Source: Agelas oroides (lineage: Eukaryota > Porifera > Demospongiae > Agelasida > Agelasidae). Taken from it: 64,000 nucleotides of DNA. A program made the position numbers and the translations under genes. The DNA lies in assembly GCA_949130485.1 (NCBI GenBank), contig OX422200.1:7177120-7241119 (forward strand). The letters are read 5' to 3'. Positions 45,314 through 58,100 of the stretch are shown in pieces. The stretch's first letter is position 1; the number at the start of each line of letters is the position of its first letter. Below the pieces are notes generated by a model, which did no database searches, had not been told where the DNA came from, and worked only from the letters and a program-made list of their open reading frames with translations.

Positions 45314-46143
45314 GAATTCCTGGTGTCACCATACTTTAGACACATCAAATACCAACAATTCAAACAACAATATGAATAACATAGCTGTATAATTATATTT
45401 TTTATACTTCTCAAAATAGCCAGTTGCAGATGACAGGCTAAAAGAAGCATGGTTTTGTAATAATTATTGTCAGTGAATGCATGCAGAAGTTATATGGACT
45501 AGCTGTTACCCATTAATGCTATCAGCATACACATTATTTTCATATATACCAGTTGTAGCTCTCTTTTAGCACTTTCAATAAGAACATCAGTTGACACACC
45601 ATTCTTAATCAAATACTCTGTAGCCCACACTGTTCCTGCTTCTTCATGCTAGGAGAATTACTATGTTGCTATGTGCTTGCATGGTGATCACATACATTGT
45701 CATGTGACTATATGTGCTTTGTCGCAGTGATCACATGCATTGTCACATGGTGATCAAGTGGTGCTCCACAATGTGATGGGCGGAGTCATGTAACACACAT
45801 TAATTTACACTGCTGACTTCTGATTTCAGTGCTCATATGTACGCTACTGAGTACCTCTGCCTCCCTTGTTTCATTCTCCCCTCCTCCCTTTGTGAACAAC
45901 CGTCTGGTTGTGCACCAATCAATTTTATGGAGAAGGATGACGACAACAGGTATTAACTATATACCATTACAGACAAGAGGTTTGTGAAGGCAGGTGCATA
46001 GAATAATTATACATGTAGACATGTTTAATAATTATGCTGAAGTAAATATAATAATGTTTAAAATGCTGAAGTACTACGTGTAAATATAAAAAATATCTAC
46101 ACAAAGAAATAAACTCTATAACAAAGGATCTCTATCTAAATGT
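45314..46143. other. Intergenic, convergent 3' ends of transporter and Tks-like gene
   Basis: No gene recognised. A duplicated GTGATCACATxCATTGTCA motif occurs near 45690-45740. Confidence 0.5.
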
Positions 46144-49100
46144 TTAGGCAGGGTCAAAGTATGAGGCAGGGGCCCATCCTTCCCTGTCTCCATCGCTCAC
46201 AAACCACCACCCACTGTCGTTTTTCTCCAACACTTCATAAAGTTTCCCTTCCAACAGTGGGATGCCAGAGTCCTCATATATTGGGACATCATAATCAGCT
46301 ACAGCCCGGTAACTGTTAGAACTTGGGCAACTAACTTTAGTCCTTGTTCTCGGCTTAGGCACTGGGCGTGCTTGAACCTGGTTAACCTTTGGTGCTGGAG
46401 GTTTAGTTGGTCTTACTGGCTTGGGTTTAGAGTCACTGGTTTTCTCATCCAAGTATGTCGAAGGTGCCCACCCTTCTCTAAAACCAATCTTAATGTACCA
46501 CCATCCATTGCTGCTCTTTTTCACAACCTCCACCGTGTCTCCCTCCTTAAAGCTAAGGCAGCTAGCATCATCTCCAGAGTAGTCACTTATTGCAACATAG
46601 CACTGCTTTCTCTTCAGTGCAGGACTGGTAGAGGGGCGAGGTGGGGGCTGCTTCTTGGCTCCTGGTTTAGGAGGCTCAGGACGTTTTGGAAGAATCCTCT
46701 TTTTGATATCCGCAGATGGTGAAGGGGGAGGTTTAGGTTTCTGAAGGCTAGTTCTCCTGCTTCCAGCCACGCTGGTGGTGTGTAGTGTAGCTCGCAGTTG
46801 TAGAGCCTTTTCCAACTCTTGCTTTGAAGTCGAGGGCATTCCATTTTCTCTTCTCGAGGACTTTGCACCAATTGTTGTCGATCTAACGTGGTGTGTGGAT
46901 GGTAGTTCCAAACTTGTTTGATTTCTTATGGTTCTTGGTGAAGCATCTCCTGCACTGACTGTTTTTGAAACTGTGATTTTCCTTGTCACAGGTAGGAGCT
47001 TTCCACTGTCAACTGAATGTTTGATTATTCTCGTGGTTGGTGGTGAAAATTTTTCACTTCTGGAAATGGTTGCTGGCGCAGAGGGTCTCTTTGGGTGTTT
47101 GTTTGTGTGGGAAGCAACTGGGTGTCTGCCTGAAGTGATAGTAGCTGGAGGTGAGGGAGGCCTGTGAAACTTTGGTTTGTGAGGTTTGTCATACTCAATA
47201 GAGCCAGTACTCGATGTCCTCTTGAGGGAGGGTCGTTTGGGCTGTGTCGGGGGACTAATGGACCGTTTGCGGTGTGTGAGAGAACTGGTAGATTTACTGA
47301 GGACATCATCCTGCTTCCTTCTGTGATCTTCTTGTTTTGATTTCTGTGGTGTCCAACTTCTTCCAAAAGATGCGGCTGGTGATGGTGACTTTAGGGAAGT
47401 AGGTGACTTCAGGGAAGTAGGCGATGGAGACTTTGACTTGGAGTGCTTTCTCTCAAGATAAGATGAAGGTACCCATCCTTCGCTCCCAGTCATATCAACA
47501 TACCACCAACCAGTTGCATTTTTGGTGATGACTGAAAACAAAGCTCCTGTCTGAAAGCTGAGACCATCTCCTGCATTTCCAGCCTGGAAGTCAGCAATCG
47601 CAACGTAAATCTCCTCCTCTTGTTCCGGGATTACTTCATAGACAGGTTCTGGTCGGTCAAGATCAAAGTCATCAGTTGGAGAAGTGGGGGAGAGGGTGGA
47701 GGGTGTAGTGGGATGGGAGGGAGGTGACTTCAGAGGCTTTGAAAATTTTGTGGGTAGGGTTATTGCTGCTGTTGCAGCTGCTACGTTGATAGGTACTGGT
47801 GCCTTCTTCTTCAAGGGCTGCCTCTGTGAGAGAGAAAATCATGTACATATACCATCTTGATTGTTCCAGACACAACCTAATGAGGGACTGAGAACCCGTG
47901 GTCTAACCCCAAAATGTTGGATGGGAAATACTCTTAAAATGTTTCAGAAGCTGCTGAAAATTTCAAATTTCTGACTTATTGTTCATAGGGTATGTAAGTT
48001 TGTTCTATTTCTGTGCATATCATGCTATTTCCAGTACTCTATTTGGAGTTAAACCAGTACGGTTCTGAGCCCTTCAGACTCAGCACTTGTGAGGAACTAC
48101 TGCAAATGAGAAGAACTAGGTGGGGGGAGGCAGGGGGGTGCTGGTTGTGATGAGAACCACTAAACCAACCTTGATGGAATGTCGCCTTGGAGTAGGTGCA
48201 TAAATGGCTGTAACACAGAAGACAACAAGGAGAAAATGTTATCGTGTGTACAAAAGGAAATTTCCATAAGTTCTTGAACATGACATGAATGAACTAAGAC
48301 ATGTAGGTGAGGGAGGAGGAGTTGGTGGTGACAAAGGCTTACGTTCTTTGTCAATACTATGATGTTGCTGGGAGTGCCATGTTGGCTGCAGCTTAGGTCT
48401 GTTCTCTGCAGCCTTGTGCAAAGAAGGACTAGCACTGACTGACTGGACAGCCTCTCTCACAGAGGAGACCATCTGCGCAGGGGCTGAGGCCTCTGTCACC
48501 GGGCCATGATAGCGTTGTAGGTAGGCTGCCGGTGCCATTCCCTCTTTGCCCTGGTAACTGTAGGGTGAAGAAGAGGGTATGTGTGTTTGCCCACTCCGTT
48601 CTGGACTTGATACACGTAGCCATGTGGTGCACCAGCAAGTGAGTAACTAAGGTAAAGATGTGCCAAGGAGTTGTACTTGTCACCAATGTACATCACACAC
48701 ACACACACACACACATCTCCATCTCTCTGACACGGGTCAAACAGATCTGCTCCACATGCATGGGGAAGCTGTATAAAGTTTTGTCTAGGGGGGTCTGGGG
48801 GCATGCTCCTCTAGAAAAATTTGGGGTTTTACATGTAGGTCCCCTGAGATGGTTTCTGATGCAATCTGAGAGGTAAAAACATGCCTAAAATTGTATTTTT
48901 GACAAAATTTTTAGGTTGTCTTTAAAAGTTTGGGGGGGAAGCTGGAGTGTTTTGGGGAGATGCTTCTATGCCGCCCCCCCAACTAGATTGAACTCTGTAT
49001 ACTGTATGTGTATATTTCACTAATTACTCTCACATGCACCATATGCACGCACTTCTAACTCATCACGCCCTCCCCTCACCGTATCTTCCACCACCCATCC

Positions 49101-52100
49101 AGACCCTTCTCAAAGACTTCCACCAACACTCCCTTTTCAAAAGTGATCTCATCGTGGTGCTCAGCCGAGTAACGGTTTATAGTGATATACACCTCCTCTG
49201 CAGCAAAAGAGAGAGAAGCCTTATAACTTGTTCCCCTACTCTCACGCATATCCCTTCTCCTTCTCCTCCGCATCTTCCTCTTACCTTCTCCAGGAGAGAG
49301 TACTTGTGCATGTGCATCTTCCTCCTGAGAGCCGTACAGGGGCTCCAGGTATGTTGCTGGGACCCAGCCCTCATTGAAGTCATCCACGTTCACAAACCAC
49401 CAGCCTGGGAATGAGACACAGTACATGTATACTGAGTTACTGAGTAACACTGTCTGTGATGCACTGTGGTATACTGTGATATACTGTAGTGTACTGAAAT
49501 ACAGTGCATAATATACTCTGGTAAACTGCTCCCGCTCACCATTTTGGTTCTTATCGATGACCTCCACAGTCTGTCCTGCCTTTAAACTGCACTCATTCTT
49601 CTTCACTTTATCGTAGTCAGCAATGGCAATGTAGCGGTCCAATAAAATGGGGTCACTGATTTCTGAGATCTTGGCAGCTTTTTGTGTTTTCTGCTGCTTG
49701 CTAGCAGAGGAAAGAAGGAGGAAGGGGCGGAGAAGATGGAGGAGGAGGAGGTGGAGGAGGAGGAGGTGGAAGAGGAGGAGGAGGAGGAGGAGGAGGAGGA
49801 GGAGGAGGAGGAGGAGGAGGAGGAGGAGGAGGAGGAGGAGGAGGAGGAGGAGGAGATGGCGGAGGAGGAACCATTCTATCTTAAGGTATCCACACACAGA
49901 AGTCCAACCACACAGTGGCTGCCAAAGGTTATCTATGAATATCATTACACATAGGACAATTATGACAAAATGATGAAGAAGTTAGGCTCACGCGGGAGGG
50001 TTGATGTCCTCTGGAGTGACTTCAAAGAAATTTAGCACAAATGAGTCATCTGAAATCTTGGGAGGTAAGCGAATCAGTGCCTAGAGTGACATAGGGAAAG
50101 GAAGTAGAATTGGAGAAAAGGAGGAGTGTGCGTGGGAGAGACGCATAAGTGAAGCTCATGTCACAAACACCACATGTGGATGTAGTCTCATTCCCAGACC
50201 TCCTCCAGTGTGTATACTGCAACCCATACTGGGGAGTGGTCTTGGTCTGGGACTGAGACCCACACGTGAATGGGAAGTTTAGAGATGTGCACACAAGTTG
50301 GAGCACAACAGGAATGTTTGCATACTTGATATCAGTCCAGTGTATGTGTTTGACAACACACAAATTGTTTGACAACACACAAATTGTTTGTTTCTAAATG
50401 TGCACTAATTGAGTCGGTAATAGTGGATGCCAGATTAACATATTGAGGAGGAGTGGCTTGGGAGGGATGGCAAAAGGGAGAGAGAAAGGGAGGGAGGGAG
50501 GGAGGGAGGGAAGGAGGGAGGGAGGGAGGGAGGGAGGGAGGGAGGGGGGAGGGAGGAGGGGGAGGGAGGGAGGGAGGAGGGGGAGGGAGGGAGGGAAGGA
50601 GGGAGGGAGGGAGGGAGGGAGGGAGGGAGGGAGGGGGGAGGGAGGAGGGGGAGGGAGGGAAGGAGGGAGGGAGGGGAGAGGGAGGAGGGGGAGGGAGGGA
50701 GGGAGGAGGGGGAGGGAGGGAGGGAGGGAGGGAGGGAGGGAGGGAGGGAGGGAGGGAGGGAGGGAGGGAGGGAGGGAGGGAGGGAGAGGAAAGGAGGGTG
50801 GGAGGAAGATATTTTAGGATGGAGGGAGGGAAGGTGTTTTTAGCCTACAGTTGTTTGTGTCACCTACTTTGCAATACTCATTAATTTTTTCCTTTCTCTT
50901 CTCAGCCACTGCACGTACATTGGTGCGACCAAGCAACTTCTTTCCTGTGTGGGTGTTGTGTAGGAGTCAGCGGAGGGGGGGGATAGGAGAGAGAAAGCCT
51001 CACGTTTTTCTCACTTGTTTCACAAGTGCTGAACAAGGTTTGTTTATGCATGAGGAAGCACTTGAGGGGGTGGTATGTTAGACGACACTAGCCACCATTC
51101 TGCAAACCCTGACACAAACAACGTTCAACACTAAGCTTGTGAGTTGCCCACCTTCTAGACTCCCTGCATAACACGTGTGTATGGAGTCAACATTAGGCCT
51201 TGATGGATTATTCTTTTTATTTACCCTATTATTCTATTCTTGTATTCTCTAAATTCTTACCTTCTCATACTACCTATTATTCTTTTCATCACGCCCATTA
51301 TTCCCAGTCTAAATACAATACATCGTGCACCAAATAGAGTCTTGTTATATAGATAGCCCCACAAACCAATAACAAAAACTGTACAAATACTCATTTTAAA
51401 TAATGCCTACTACATTACTACACGTGATTGGAGTGGAAATGCGCATGCGCACTAGCCTCATCCCCAGGCTTCAATGTTTCATTGGCGGCAGCTGCCAAAA
51501 GATGCCTGTGGACGAGGCTACATGTACGCCTACACTCAACACCAATTGCTGTTAGGTGTAGCCTACAAAACTAGGACCTTTATTAGAATTTTTTACCTAT
51601 TATTCTCGAATAATTCTTGATTCTTTTTGCTACCTATTATTCTCAACATTATGCCAGCATAATCCATCAAGGCCTAGTCAACATCCAGTAACTATCACTA
51701 ATACAGCTCACTTGCCAAAATTACTCTATAGCAGATTGATCGCCATGTCTCATTGCACAAGTGATATACTGCACATTCCAACAGAGTACACCTGACACTT
51801 GACCCATCTTGTGTTTTACGCCAGTTAATAAGCAATGTATTCTGTATACCATTTATGGCTGTCACTTGAGCAATGCAGCATATAGTATTACTAGAACAGG
51901 GGGAGGAGGAGGGTAACAATAGGTTCTGGGCCCACCTGGGTGGGTCCGTACTCCCTGCCCTCTTAGGAAGTATCCTACTATACATGTACTTTAACACTTT
52001 TTATAAGGCACATGCCCAATTAGCATGGGGGGAGGGTATAAGGTACACACCCAGCTAATAGCATGGGAGAGGGTATAAGGTACACGGCCAACTAGCATGG

Positions 52101-54561
52101 GGGGAGGGTATAAGGTACACGCCCAACTAGCATGGGGAGAGGGTATAAGGTACACGCCCAACTAGCATGGGGGGAGGGTATAAGGTACACGCCCAACTAG
52201 CATGGGGAGAGGGTATAAGGTACACGCCCAACTAGCATGGGGAGAGGGTATAAGGTACACGCCCAACTAGCATGGGGAGAGGGTATAAGGTACACGCCCA
52301 ACTAGCATGGGGAGAGGGTATAAGGTACACGCCCAACTAGCATGGGGAGAGGGTATAAGGTACACGCCCAACTAGCATGGGAGAGGGTATAAGGTACACG
52401 GCCAACTAGCATGGGGAGAGGGTATAAGGTACACGGCCAACTAGCATGGGGAGAGGGTATAAGGTACACGGCCAACTAGCATGGGGAGAGGGTATAAGGT
52501 ACACGGCCAACTAGCATGGGGAGAGGGTATAAGGTACACGGCCAACTAGCATGGGGGGAGGGTATAAGGTACATGTTCTGCTTATAGCATGGGGGGAGGG
52601 TATAAGGTACACGGCCAACTAATAGCATGGGGGGAGGGTATAAGGTACACGCCCAACTAGCATGGGGGAGGGTATAAGGTACACGCCCAACTAATAGCAT
52701 GGGGGGAGGGTATAAGGTACACGCCCAGCTAATAGCATGGGGGGAGGGTATAAGGTACACGGCCAACTAATAGCATGGGGGGAGGGTATAAGGTACACGC
52801 CCAGCTAATAGCATGGGGGGAGGGTATAAGGTACACGGCCAACTAATAGCATGGGGGGAGGGTATAAGGTACACACCCAGCTAATAGCATGGGGGGAGGG
52901 TATAAGGTACACACCCAGCTAATAGCATTGGGGGAGGGTATAAGGTACACGCCCAACTAGCATGGGGGGAGGGTATAAGGTACACGGCCAACTAGCATGG
53001 GGAGAGGGTATAAGGTACACGGCCAACTAGCATGGGGAGAGGGTATAAGGTACATGTTCTGCTTATAGTGTGGGGAGGGGGAAGATACTAAGCTTTGGGC
53101 CCACCTGGTAAGAAAGGGATCATGCGATTGGCCGGGTCCTTTGTCCCTGCCTCCTCGGGAAAACGCTCCAGTAGTTCACACTGTTGTGTGTGTGTGTGTG
53201 TGCGTGTGTGTGTGTGCGTGTGTGTGAAGGAATATAAAACTGCAAGTTGGCTATTCACTTGTCTCTTGCACAAAGGTCAAAGACAAAGTCATCACAACCA
53301 CCACACGGTCAGCTGAGACACAAACAGCCACACACAAACAGATATTGAAGACAGACAAGAAACAATCTCTAAATTTTACGCATCAGCGTGTCAACTATGC
53401 CTACTAAATAGGGGCCATTTTCATATCGAGTTACACGAGGGTATTGTGCTAAGGAGTAAATATAATTACTCCACAATGATTGGGGTACACACTAGCTTCC
53501 TGCATGGCTTCCTCCACCATCTACTAACCCCACAACAATAACCATCATCAGTGAGTTTCATCCCAAGCAAACGAAAGCTGTTTATGTAAATCGAGTTGAC
53601 CTACCCAGTTCAGGTTTAATAGCTGCGTTTTGTACAGCTCCCAAAACTAGCAACAAAAATCCTTACGATGCCAGCTACTGATAGACCCCCGTTGGTAGAG
53701 CAGGTTATAGACACCTGCTAGTAGGGTAGGGTGGAGTGGTAGACCCTGCTAGTAGGGTAGACTGGGTGGTAGACCCTGCTAGTAGGGTAGGGTGGGTGGT
53801 AGACCCTGCTAGTAGGGTAGAGCAGGTTATAGACACCTGCTAGTAGGGTAGGGTGGGTGGTAGACCCTGCTAGTAGGGTAGGGTGGGTGGTAGACCCTGC
53901 TAGTAGGGTAGGGTGGGTGGTAGGCCCTGCTAGTAGGGTAGGGTGGGTGGTAAACCCTGCTAGTAGGGTAGGGTGGGTGGTAGACCCTGCTAGTAGGGTA
54001 GGGTGGGTGGTAGACCCTGCTAGTAGGGTAGGGTGGGTGGTAGACCCTGCTAGTAGGGTAGGGTGGGTGGTTGACCCTGCTAGTAGGGTAGGGTGGGTGG
54101 TTGACTCTGCTAGTAGGGTAGGGTGGGTGGTTGACTCTGCAGCAGGGTAGGGTGGAGTGGGTGGTAGACTCACCTGGAACTCAAAGAAGTCGCTGTATCT
54201 CCGGTAAATCACTGTGGATGTCCCCTCAGACCAGCTGACTTCCAGAACATACACCTGCAGGCAAGACACACACATTAAAAAGAAGCTATGGTGGCGTGTT
54301 TCACAGCTACACACTCTCAATGAAAACCTTGCTACATGCAGATGAAAGTGATTTCACTTTTCAGGCCTCAGAGACAATGCATCAAACTGGGACACATGGG
54401 CGTAGCTACCTGGGTTTTGCTATCTACAAGCATCTGATGGTGCAGTGAGCTAGGGCGGCAAACATCGCAGATCATTCATAGGAGCGACTCACGTAGTGTT
54501 TGTTGGGGTAGCGTCTCTTCTCCACCTCCTTAACATGCACCTCACGAAGTGTCTTCCCCAT
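46144..54561 (-). CDS. SH3PXD2: Tks4/Tks5-like scaffold: PX domain plus five SH3 domains
   Basis: Eleven exons (54561-54493, 54254-54174, 53180-53105, 50944-50868, 50080-49992, 49700-49540, 49404-49285, 49197-49080, 48557-48343, 48207-48170, 47823-46144) sum to 907 codons. PX domain residues 1-130: VEKRRYPNKHY, YRRYSDFFEFQ (phosphoinositide-binding Arg), LLERFPEEAG...PFLPG, INEYCKALIRLPP, FFEVTPEDINPP. SH3-1 starts DRYIAIADYDK, SH3-2 EEVYITINRYS, then three in the large last exon (EIYVAIADFQ, QCYVAISDYS, NSYRAVADYD), each with the GWW...EGW.P..Y pattern. Between them are long Ser/Pro/Lys linkers with PPPRPSTSP-type SH3 ligands. Tks proteins are Src substrates that organise podosomes and NADPH oxidase at PI(3,4)P2 membranes. 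Five SH3 domains match Tks5. The start ATG is followed by GKTLREVHVKEVEKRR. Confidence 0.92.
48685..48714. repeat. CA dinucleotide repeat
   Basis: About 12 CA units in a Tks intron; no other feature between the exons at 48557 and 49080. Confidence 0.7.
49735..49868. repeat. GGA/GAG trinucleotide repeat
   Basis: About 40 GGA units between Tks exons 49700 and 49992. Poly-Glu, poly-Arg and poly-Leu frames across it are artefacts of the repeat. Confidence 0.9.
50478..50800. repeat. GGGA tetranucleotide repeat
   Basis: Over 300 bp of GGGA with GGAGGGGGA interruptions, in the intron between PX exons. On the transcribed strand it is pyrimidine-rich; the other strand could form G-quadruplexes. Confidence 0.9.
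51453..51520. repeat. Short TAGCCTC-type inverted repeat
   Basis: TAGCCTCATCCCCAGGC at the left and GACGAGGCTA at the right; minimal member of the MULE-like family. The rest of 50945-51920 is intron with repeated CTATTATTCT motifs. Confidence 0.5.
51926..51975 (-). pseudogene. Remnant of the PX exon 53105-53180
   Basis: GGGCCCACCTGG, then GGGTCC..CTCCCTGCC and GGAAG match the end and middle of the real exon in the same order, with about 25 bases missing. The large minisatellite separates it from the intact exon, so an exon-bearing segment was duplicated and one copy decayed. Confidence 0.45.
52008..53075. repeat. Large minisatellite, about 34-bp unit
   Basis: About 30 tandem copies of a unit containing GAGGGTATAAGGTACACG and CCAACTAGCATGGGG, with an occasional TAATAGCATGG or TGTTCTGC variant. 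It fills the Tks intron between the PX exons at 50944 and 53105. Confidence 0.92.
53692..54165. repeat. Minisatellite, 30-bp unit
   Basis: About 15 copies of a unit containing GGTGGTAGACCCTGCTAGTA and GGGTAGGGT, directly beside the PX exon 54174-54254. Because the unit is a multiple of three, both strands show long repetitive frames that are not genes. Confidence 0.9.
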
Positions 54562-55193
54562 CCTCCACACACCGCTGCTGCTTGCAAACACAAGGACCAC
54601 ACAAACTGAGCTCAGCGATATGCGATTTCGATAACGTATTAATTATTGCACTTTAAAATTACATTTTATTCGCATAATTGGATGGAATGGCATACCACTC
54701 CGGGCCACAGTTCACTTGGGTGAAGGAAGGAAGCAATGAACGAGATTAAAACTCCTAAGGTGAGAGAGTGCAAAGAGAGGAACACTCAGTTTTCTGATTT
54801 AATAAACTGTTGACGCGTGCTACTTGACGCAGTATTCATGCTGTATGTATTGGCCACTTGAAATAACAAGTTAGGGGACAGCCCCCTCTCCAGTGTCTGT
54901 GCTGGTATAGGGCAGTCTTTCGTTGTAGTCTGTGGGCTACCATTTTGAATATACCGGCCTACCGTGGGACAGAAAGACTAGTTTAGTATGCAGAGAATTA
55001 TACTGAAGTTTGCAAGAGACTACAAAGATGAGATCTTGCAACATTAGTTGGTTGGCGATCAGCGAGTGCATCTAAACTAGATCATTGTATGACGAACTTG
55101 CTATGAAGACTCTATATGCAAGATAAGCCATGAGACAAGTGCATGTAAGACAGAGCCATGAGCAAAGACCCGTGGTATGCTCCTTCCTGCTAG
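54562..55193. promoter_or_regulatory. Divergent promoter region, Tks-like (-) and myotubularin (+)
   Basis: About 630 bp between the Tks start codon and the first recognised myotubularin exon. It must contain the short first coding exon of the myotubularin, because a TAG lies in frame just before 55194; I could not identify it with confidence. Confidence 0.45.
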
Positions 55194-58100
55194 GTTGAGC
55201 CCGTGCTACTGCGACAGTTCCATCACTCTCGTGAATTTGTCACTGGAGCCCTGTGTCTGACCGACATCCACCTCATCTTTATCGAACCAACAGGAGCTCA
55301 GGAGACCTGGGTGGGTAAAAATGGTACCTCTCTCCCTCTTCCCTCTCTCCCTCTTCCCTCTCTCCCTCTTCCCTCTCTCCCTCTTCCCTCTCTCCCTCTT
55401 CCCTCTCTCCCTCTTCCCTCTCTCTCTCTTCCCTCTCTCCCTCCTCCCTCTTTCCTCCCTTCCTCTCTCTTTCCCCTCCCCCTCCTCCTCCCTTTTCTCT
55501 CCTTTCGTCCCGATCCTTTCCTACCCACTCCCTCCCCCTTCACCTCCCTCCTCCTCCTTGCTTTCTCAGCTTTAGTTACATTGCACCTAGAGGTCAGAAA
55601 GGGAAGGCATTCAAACTAAGAGTGTGTGGGTCTTTCCTTCCTCTGGTGTTACACAACCACACGAGGGACACGATAGATGTAATAGTACATTAATTGTTGG
55701 GATACAGCGACTGTATGATTCCCACTCTACTATAACAAAGTGTTGCGATAACTGGTTTCCATAGCAACAGGAGGAGAGGAGGCTCATTCTTGAGAGTTTC
55801 TTAGGACATTGACATTACGACAATTGTCATTTGGTTGCCATAGCAACAGGTTATTTTATCTTGTTATTGAGACACGGGGGAACTGGGAGCTTGTTAGTCA
55901 CTTAATGAGCACATTAGTCAGTTATGTGAGTTATAATTTCAAACATACTTTGTATATTTGTATAATAGTATTTTATATTTTGAGGATTTTTCATCAGAGA
56001 TCTTTATAAAGTCACTGCTGTGTATCCTGAGAATCAAGCAGTGGACCCTCTACCTTCCTTACAGGTTCTCCATCATCATGTCAGCTCCATGGAGCGACTG
56101 CCCCTAACGACCAGGGGCTACCCCCTCATTCTTGAGACCAAGACCTTCCAACAGCTACATCTCATTATCCCCCGAGAGAGTGACTGTCTTGACGTCATGG
56201 CAACCATCAAGATGTTTGCACAGCCCCGTGAGTGAAGAGGGAGGGAGGAGGAAAGGGAGGAGAGGGAGGGAAAGAAAGAAGGGGTGGAGAACTAAGCCAA
56301 AAGTCTTGTACCATAGCTGCCTGATATTGAGACAACAACTTCATTTCCTGTGTTAGCAATCAGAACTGTCTGATACGTACCACATGGATTGTCGAAGGCC
56401 TAGCTTGTCATGTCTCAGTGACTACTATAGCTCACTGATTGGTCAACGAACCTGCCATGTGGTTCATCGATGTATTGTCCACGCCATTGTCGGTCAGGAT
56501 TCACTTCACCTCATTAATACTGGGTTGTCAAAGCGTTGGTTGTCTAGCAGTCACTTTTCACACTGCTGGGTCGTTCTCACTTCATTTTCAACACCCTACT
56601 GAACCAGTAGAGTTGTATCTGACAGTCAGGGACCATTGCTGGCAGCTATTGTGCACACTTGTGTTTGTACAGTATGAAACTGCAAGAGTGTGTGGTTGTA
56701 CATTATTGATCACTGTTATTACATAAGTGGCTTAATCGTTGCTTGATGATCCTCTACACTGCATATACCACACTCTCCCTCCTTACACACCACACACTCT
56801 CCCTTATCTCCCATCACCTCCTCCCCTCTCCACATCTTCCCACACCTTCCTCCCCTCAATCCCCCTTCCCTCATCCCCTTCCCCCATCCTTCTTCCCACA
56901 CCTTCCTCCCCTCTCCATATCCTTTTCCCACACCTTCCTCCCCTCACCCCCTCCCCTCACCTCCTCCCCTCACCCCCCTTCCCCTCACCTCCTCCCCTCC
57001 CCACATCCTTCTTCCCACATCCTTCTTCCCACACCTTCCTCCCCTTGGCTCCCTCCCCTCATCCCCCTTCCCTCACCCCCTCCCCTCACCTCCCCACACC
57101 ACTCAGAGAGTTACTCCCAGCTATTTGCATACCAGTACAAGCCCAAGTATGATGAGATGGTGAAACAGTCATCTGGCTGGGCACTGTACGACTCACCAAG
57201 CGAGTACCATCGTATGGGTGTCCCCAACAAGTACTGGAACCACACCGCAATCAACACCAACTATGAGGTGCACAGCTTGTGTTCCAACAAGAATGCTTGC
57301 AGATATTATAGCTCCTTTCTCCATCCTCCCTCTTCGCCTCACCCTTCCCTCCCCCCTACCCTTCCCTCCCCCTCACCCTTCCCTCCCCTCCCCCCCACCC
57401 TTCCCTCCCCTCCCCCCCACCCTTCCCTCCCCTCCCCCCCACCCTTCCCTCCCCTCCCCCCCCCCCCCCCCCCCCCCCAGCTGTGTGATACCTACAGTAA
57501 GCATCTCTACATCCCAGCCACTGCGGATGTGTCTACTGTTCGTGGAAGCTGCAAGTTCAGAAGCAAGGGGCGACTGCCAGTACTGTCCCTCTATTATGAA
57601 CCTAAGCAGGTACTCTATTCTCTTTGTAAGCTCTGGACAATTTATCTCACCTCTTCACTCTCCTCCATTTCCCCTTCTCTCCCTCCTCCTTTTCCTTCCT
57701 CCACCTCCTCACCCTTTCATGCCTTCCTTCCTCCTCCCTCTTCCTCCTTTCCCTCCTCTCCCTCCTCTGCTTCCTCTTCTTTCCAACCCCCTCCCCCTCC
57801 CCCTCCCCCCCCTCCCACACACACACCTCCCTCCTTCCTCCTCTCCCTCTTCTTTACCTTCCTCCCTTCCCCCTCCACAGACAGCATTGTGTCGGAGCAG
57901 CCAGCCACTGGCGGGGATTAACCGTCGCTCTGCAGAGGACGAGCAAATGATCCAGGCAATCATCAACGCTAACCCAAACTCAGAGTTCATCTATGTGGTG
58001 GACACCAGACCAAAGGTCAGGCTCGCTGAGGAGAACGTGAAGTCTGTGTGTTTTGTACTAAATAGATCAATGCTAGCCTCGTTCCCAGGCCTACCCCGTT

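Noticed and set aside
45590..45660. Minus-strand frame resembling an ankyrin-like exon (EAGTVWATEYLIKNGV)
   Set aside because: Too short, with no second repeat and no matching exon nearby; could be chance.
49682..49954. Frames of poly-Glu, poly-Arg and poly-Leu
   Set aside because: They are the readings of a GGA trinucleotide repeat in a Tks intron; the flanking Tks exons splice across it in frame.
50443..50884. Gly/Arg/Glu-rich ORFs over 100 codons
   Set aside because: Simple GGGA repeat; no start context, domain or splice logic.
52008..53075. CRISPR-like array
   Set aside because: Units are tandem without unique spacers and the genome is eukaryotic; it is a minisatellite.
56743..57921. 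Long Pro/Ser/Leu-rich ORF across the myotubularin exons
   Set aside because: Most of it is pyrimidine-rich intron read through; only 57107-57267, 57481-57609 and 57881-58015 match the family.
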